From: Clostridia bacterium
Lineage (GTDB): Bacteria > Bacillota > Clostridia > Christensenellales > UBA1242
Length of the DNA stretch: 7,441 nucleotides
Direction: 5' to 3'
Assembly (NCBI GenBank): GCA_016290255.1
Contig: JAEETG010000131.1
Span: forward strand, 1 to 7,441
The position numbers and the translations under genes are program-made. The notes below the pieces were generated by a model. The model was not told the origin of the DNA. It did not search any database and worked only from the letters and a program-made list of their open reading frames with translations. This document shows, piece after piece, positions 4,761 to 7,441 of this stretch (its first letter is position 1; every line of letters starts with the position of its first letter).

Positions 4761-6376
4761 CAAAACAATGGTTCAAACTTTCCAAAAGTTTTTTCGCCAA
4801 CAAAATCAACAGGTTTCCACTCTGTTTGTTTGATTCCCAAATAGTCTTGAAGTTTTTTTGAACTGAAAGGCATGAATGGTTCAAACAAAACAGACAAGTT
4901 TGCAATAACATACAAACATGTTGACATAACATTGTTAAACTCTGTTTTGTCTTCTTGTTTAAACAAAACCCATGGTGCCTTTGTGTCATAATATTTGTTT
5001 GCAATTGACGCAAACTCAAAAATATTGAAAACAGCATCTCTAAAGTTTAGAATTTTGATGTTTTCAGCACAAGTCTTAAACGTTTCAGCACAAACAGTTT
5101 TAATTGCAGGGTCAACAACGCCTGCTGCAAAATGACCATCAAGCCCTTTGTAGTTTAGAGTTCTGTTGATAAAGTTTGCATATTTGTTTACAATTTCGCC
5201 ATTGTGGAATGCGTGATAATCTTCAAAAGTGAAGTTTGCATCCTTTTTCTCTGGGCCATTTGCAATTGCATATAGCCTCAAACTGTCGGCATCAAACTTT
5301 TCAAGCATGTCAAGCATTGGCCAACCGTTTCCTTTACTTTTACTGATTTTTTCACCATTTATGTTCATAAATTCTGTTGCAACGCAAACATCTGGCAAAA
5401 ACATTTTGTCATCAAAAGCTTTAAGTAGTGCTGGGAAAATGATTGTGTGGAAAACAATGTTATCTTTTCCATGGCAAAGATAACAAAGATTGCTTCCGTC
5501 TTTGTGGTCATACCAAAAATCTTGCCATTTTGGAGGATTTTGAACACCTTTTTCTTTTTGTTCATCACAATATCTCATAACAGCTGTCACATATCCCCAA
5601 ACCGCTTCAATCCAAACATAAATTCTCTTGTCATCAAAGCCATCTAGTGGAACTTTGATTCCCCAGTTTAAGTCACGAGTAACAGCCCTATCAACAAGGC
5701 CTTCATTCAAAAACTTTTCTGTTTCGTTGATGCTGTTTTTTCTCCAGAACTTGCGGCATTTGTTGATGTGTTCTCTTATGTCATCTTCAAATCTTGAAAG
5801 AGCAAAATATAGGTTTGTGTTCTCTTTCACTTCAGTTTGATTTCCACAAATACGGCACTTACACTTTAGTAAGTCTTGTGCTTGAAAAACATAAGCACAG
5901 TGGTCACATTGGTCACCTTTGCTAACTCCACCACATTTTGGACAAATAACTTCTGCTTCTCTATCATAAATAAACTTCTTGCAGCTGTTGCAATATGATG
6001 CAAGTTCTGTTTTTGGGTAAATGTAACCCTTTTCATACAACTTCAAGATTAACTCTTGAGACTTCTTGTGATGATATGGGTCTGCTGTTTTTGTGTAACA
6101 ATCATAACTGAAACCAAGTTTTTCAAAAACTTTCACATATTGTTCGTGATAGCGATTCACAATGCTTTCAGGTGTTGTGTGTTCTTTTATTGCCCTTTCT
6201 GTTGTTGGTGTTCCGTGGCAGTCTGTTCCACTAACCATGCAAACATCATCTCCATTTAATCTATGAAATCTTGCAAGAACATCACCACTTATGTATGCGC
6301 TGATGTGCCCAAAGTGAATGTCGCTGTTTGCATATGTCCACGCAACTCCAATCACAACCTTTTTCTTGTTATCCAT
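4733..6376 (-). CDS. metG: Methionyl-tRNA synthetase, MetRS2 (archaeal-like) type
   Basis: Class I synthetase that activates methionine with ATP and charges tRNA-Met. The HIGH motif appears as HFGH (21-24) after AWTYANSD, and KMSKS as KISKS (343-347). Four CxxC pairs (129/132, 145/148, 157/160, 174/177) indicate two zinc knuckles. SGTDCHGTPTTERA (49-62), YDCYTKTADPYHH (91-103), RDLNWGIKVPLDG (234-246) and YVWIEAVWGY (253-262) match the second-class MetRS of Bacillus cereus and some streptococci rather than the common bacterial TDEHG form. The anticodon-binding helical domain (about 390-520) is present, and there is no C-terminal dimerisation/tRNA-binding domain, consistent with 547 residues. 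The start is supported by GAAGGTG five bases upstream of ATG 6376. Whether this is the cell's only MetRS cannot be told here. Confidence 0.93.
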   Translation of the reverse strand: MDNKKKVVIGVAWTYANSDIHFGHISAYISGDVLARFHRLNGDDVCMVSGTDCHGTPTTERAIKEHTTPESIVNRYHEQYVKVFEKLGFSYDCYTKTADPYHHKKSQELILKLYEKGYIYPKTELASYCNSCKKFIYDREAEVICPKCGGVSKGDQCDHCAYVFQAQDLLKCKCRICGNQTEVKENTNLYFALSRFEDDIREHINKCRKFWRKNSINETEKFLNEGLVDRAVTRDLNWGIKVPLDGFDDKRIYVWIEAVWGYVTAVMRYCDEQKEKGVQNPPKWQDFWYDHKDGSNLCYLCHGKDNIVFHTIIFPALLKAFDDKMFLPDVCVATEFMNINGEKISKSKGNGWPMLDMLEKFDADSLRLYAIANGPEKKDANFTFEDYHAFHNGEIVNKYANFINRTLNYKGLDGHFAAGVVDPAIKTVCAETFKTCAENIKILNFRDAVFNIFEFASIANKYYDTKAPWVLFKQEDKTEFNNVMSTCLYVIANLSVLFEPFMPFSSKKLQDYLGIKQTEWKPVDFVGEKTFGKFEPLFCRLTEKDVL

Positions 6377-6407
6377 GCTTTCACCTTCTTTTTATCATAT
6401 CTTTTAT

Positions 6408-6436
6408 ATTCTAACAGAAAAATACAAAAATGTAAA
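6408..6436 (-). promoter_or_regulatory. Promoter of metG
   Basis: On the minus strand TTTACA (6431-6436, five of six consensus bases) and TAGAAT (6408-6413, five of six) are exactly 17 bp apart. The predicted start near 6401 leaves a leader of about 25 bases, too short for a T-box or SAM riboswitch. Confidence 0.72.
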
Positions 6437-6439
6437 TAG

Positions 6440-6464
6440 AAAAAAAGAGTTTTACCTCTTTTTT
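6440..6464 (-). terminator. Intrinsic terminator of the unrecognised right-edge gene
   Basis: On the minus strand AAAAAAGAG (6464-6456) pairs with CTCTTTTTT (6449-6441) around a 6-base loop, and the T-run continues to 6440. It begins two bases after the TAG stop and ends next to the -35 of the metG promoter. The stem is mostly A-T, so efficiency may be moderate. Confidence 0.7.
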
Positions 6465-6466
6465 AA

Positions 6467-7426
6467 CTAAAACATATCTAGAGTTGGCTGTTTGCTGTCT
6501 GTTCCAGCAAAAGCTCTTTTTGGCAAATCTAATATTGGTTGAACTGAATATATTTGTTCATTTAATGAGCAAATTGATTTAACATTTCCCTCTCTTTTTG
6601 CATCAAGATAATCATCTTTCAATTTTGCTGCAACCGCCCTATAAACAGTTGCCTTATTTTTATCAATTTGGTTTTCATCTGAAATATTATAAATTTTATC
6701 ACCCAAAATTTCAACCATGCCTTTTGCAATTCCAAGTTGAGAGTTATATACCGGCGTGCTGAAATCTTTTTTTGCGTTTTGAACATAATGCTCAAACAAC
6801 ACTTCATTCACAAATTGTAAATTTGACATTCTTTGTTCAAAAGTTTTTGGATAAGAATCTTCTTTGTTTAGTGTTTGTGCGCCATCAATAGTTTCAACAC
6901 CAACCAAATCACCAATCAAAGGGCATCCATTAGAACAAGAAATTGAATGAACAAACTTTAAACTTGATTTTGTTTCGTTTTTTCCACGCAAGTTTGAAAG
7001 CAAAATTCCATTAAAAGTTTCGCCATCTTCATTTCTTCCTGTCACAAGAAAATAATCTTCATGGGTGTCATTATCGCAAGGTGTTAGTGCTCCAGTTTTG
7101 CAGACAAAACAACTATCGGGTGCTTTGTTTAAAATGTTTATGGCTTCCATTTGGTTTTCAACCAATAAATATTTGTCTTTTTCACTCAGTTTTTTATCCA
7201 AATTATAAGATTTTTCGCCAGCAAACACCATCATTTTTGAAAGGCAAACTGTTTTTGCATTTGCAGATAAAGACATTTTTTCATTCCTATTCATTGTCTC
7301 CAAAGCACCAGCAAGTTTTTTGACAGCATGCAAATATTGCCAAACATATTTTCTTGTTTCTTCGCTAAATGTTCCATTTTGCATATATTCTGGAATTTTC
7401 GTTTCCGCACACTTTCTAAGCCCCAT
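6467..7426 (-). CDS. Unrecognised protein with paired cysteines and a C-terminal clamp-binding-like peptide
   Basis: I do not recognise this 319-residue family. The protein appears soluble, with no signal peptide or membrane segment. The N-terminal ~100 residues look helical and Lys/Glu-rich. The middle (about 104-185) looks beta-rich and holds C106xxC109, C117 and C164xxxC168, which could bind a metal. The C-terminal ~130 residues appear helical again (FVNEVLFEHYVQNAKK, KATVYRAVAAKLKDDYLDAKR). The last seven residues, QPTLDMF, resemble sliding-clamp-binding peptides. The ATG at 7426 has no Shine-Dalgarno sequence in the 15 bases before the window edge, and the frame stays open through them, so the true start may lie outside. 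The gene has its own terminator before metG and its base composition resembles its neighbours. Confidence 0.75.
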   Translation of the reverse strand: MGLRKCAETKIPEYMQNGTFSEETRKYVWQYLHAVKKLAGALETMNRNEKMSLSANAKTVCLSKMMVFAGEKSYNLDKKLSEKDKYLLVENQMEAINILNKAPDSCFVCKTGALTPCDNDTHEDYFLVTGRNEDGETFNGILLSNLRGKNETKSSLKFVHSISCSNGCPLIGDLVGVETIDGAQTLNKEDSYPKTFEQRMSNLQFVNEVLFEHYVQNAKKDFSTPVYNSQLGIAKGMVEILGDKIYNISDENQIDKNKATVYRAVAAKLKDDYLDAKREGNVKSICSLNEQIYSVQPILDLPKRAFAGTDSKQPTLDMF

Positions 7427-7441
7427 AAAAAGAGTTGTTAT

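Noticed and set aside
5229..6259. Several plus-strand open frames inside metG
   Set aside because: These are antisense shadows of a clear synthetase coding sequence, with no ribosome binding sites or recognisable domains.
6377..6466. T-box or SAM riboswitch ahead of metG
   Set aside because: The predicted leader is about 25 bases and the whole gap only 90, with no T-box or SAM-box core sequence.
1..7441. CRISPR array, insertion sequence or prophage module
   Set aside because: No regularly spaced repeats, transposase, terminal inverted repeats or phage structural genes are visible.

Overview
This is an AT-rich bacterial window whose genes carry strong AGGAGG-like ribosome binding sites, sigma-A type promoters with 17-bp spacers, and intrinsic terminators. 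TGA is used as a stop and every Trp codon I checked is TGG, so the standard genetic code fits. Low GC, a methionine gamma-lyase/aluminium-resistance family protein and a Bacillus-type second-class methionyl-tRNA synthetase together suggest an uncultured member of the Bacillota (Clostridia or Bacilli). This assignment is inference.

Layout. At the left edge lies the 3' end of a PLP-enzyme gene of the YnbB/methionine gamma-lyase family (+). It converges through a shared bidirectional terminator on a minus-strand gene for a composite nuclease: zinc ribbon, Vsr-like nuclease core, second zinc ribbon, NUMOD-like helix-turn-helix. That nuclease gene sits directly behind a tRNA-Gly(CCC) gene (-). A 173-bp divergent promoter region separates the tRNA from a three-gene plus-strand operon: a YhhN-family lysoplasmalogenase-like membrane protein, a gamma-glutamylcyclotransferase-like protein, and a type I phosphodiesterase/alkaline-phosphatase-superfamily enzyme. 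A second bidirectional terminator separates this operon from a minus-strand block: cytidylate kinase (cmk), methionyl-tRNA synthetase (metG, MetRS2-type), and at the right edge an unrecognised 319-residue protein that may continue beyond the window.

How the parts fit. cmk and metG are housekeeping genes for nucleotide metabolism and translation. The three-gene operon could act on ether phospholipids or their glycerophospho-headgroups, because a vinyl-ether hydrolase would release substrates that a phosphodiesterase could use; this is a hypothesis. The nuclease gene looks like a transferred, free-standing homing-endonuclease-type element: it has no Shine-Dalgarno sequence, and its promoter lies inside the tRNA terminator so that transcription would begin at or next to the start codon. 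The most notable observations are this nuclease and its promoter, a perfect 10-bp inverted repeat lying over the -10 of the three-gene operon, and a C-terminal peptide resembling a sliding-clamp-binding motif on the unrecognised protein.
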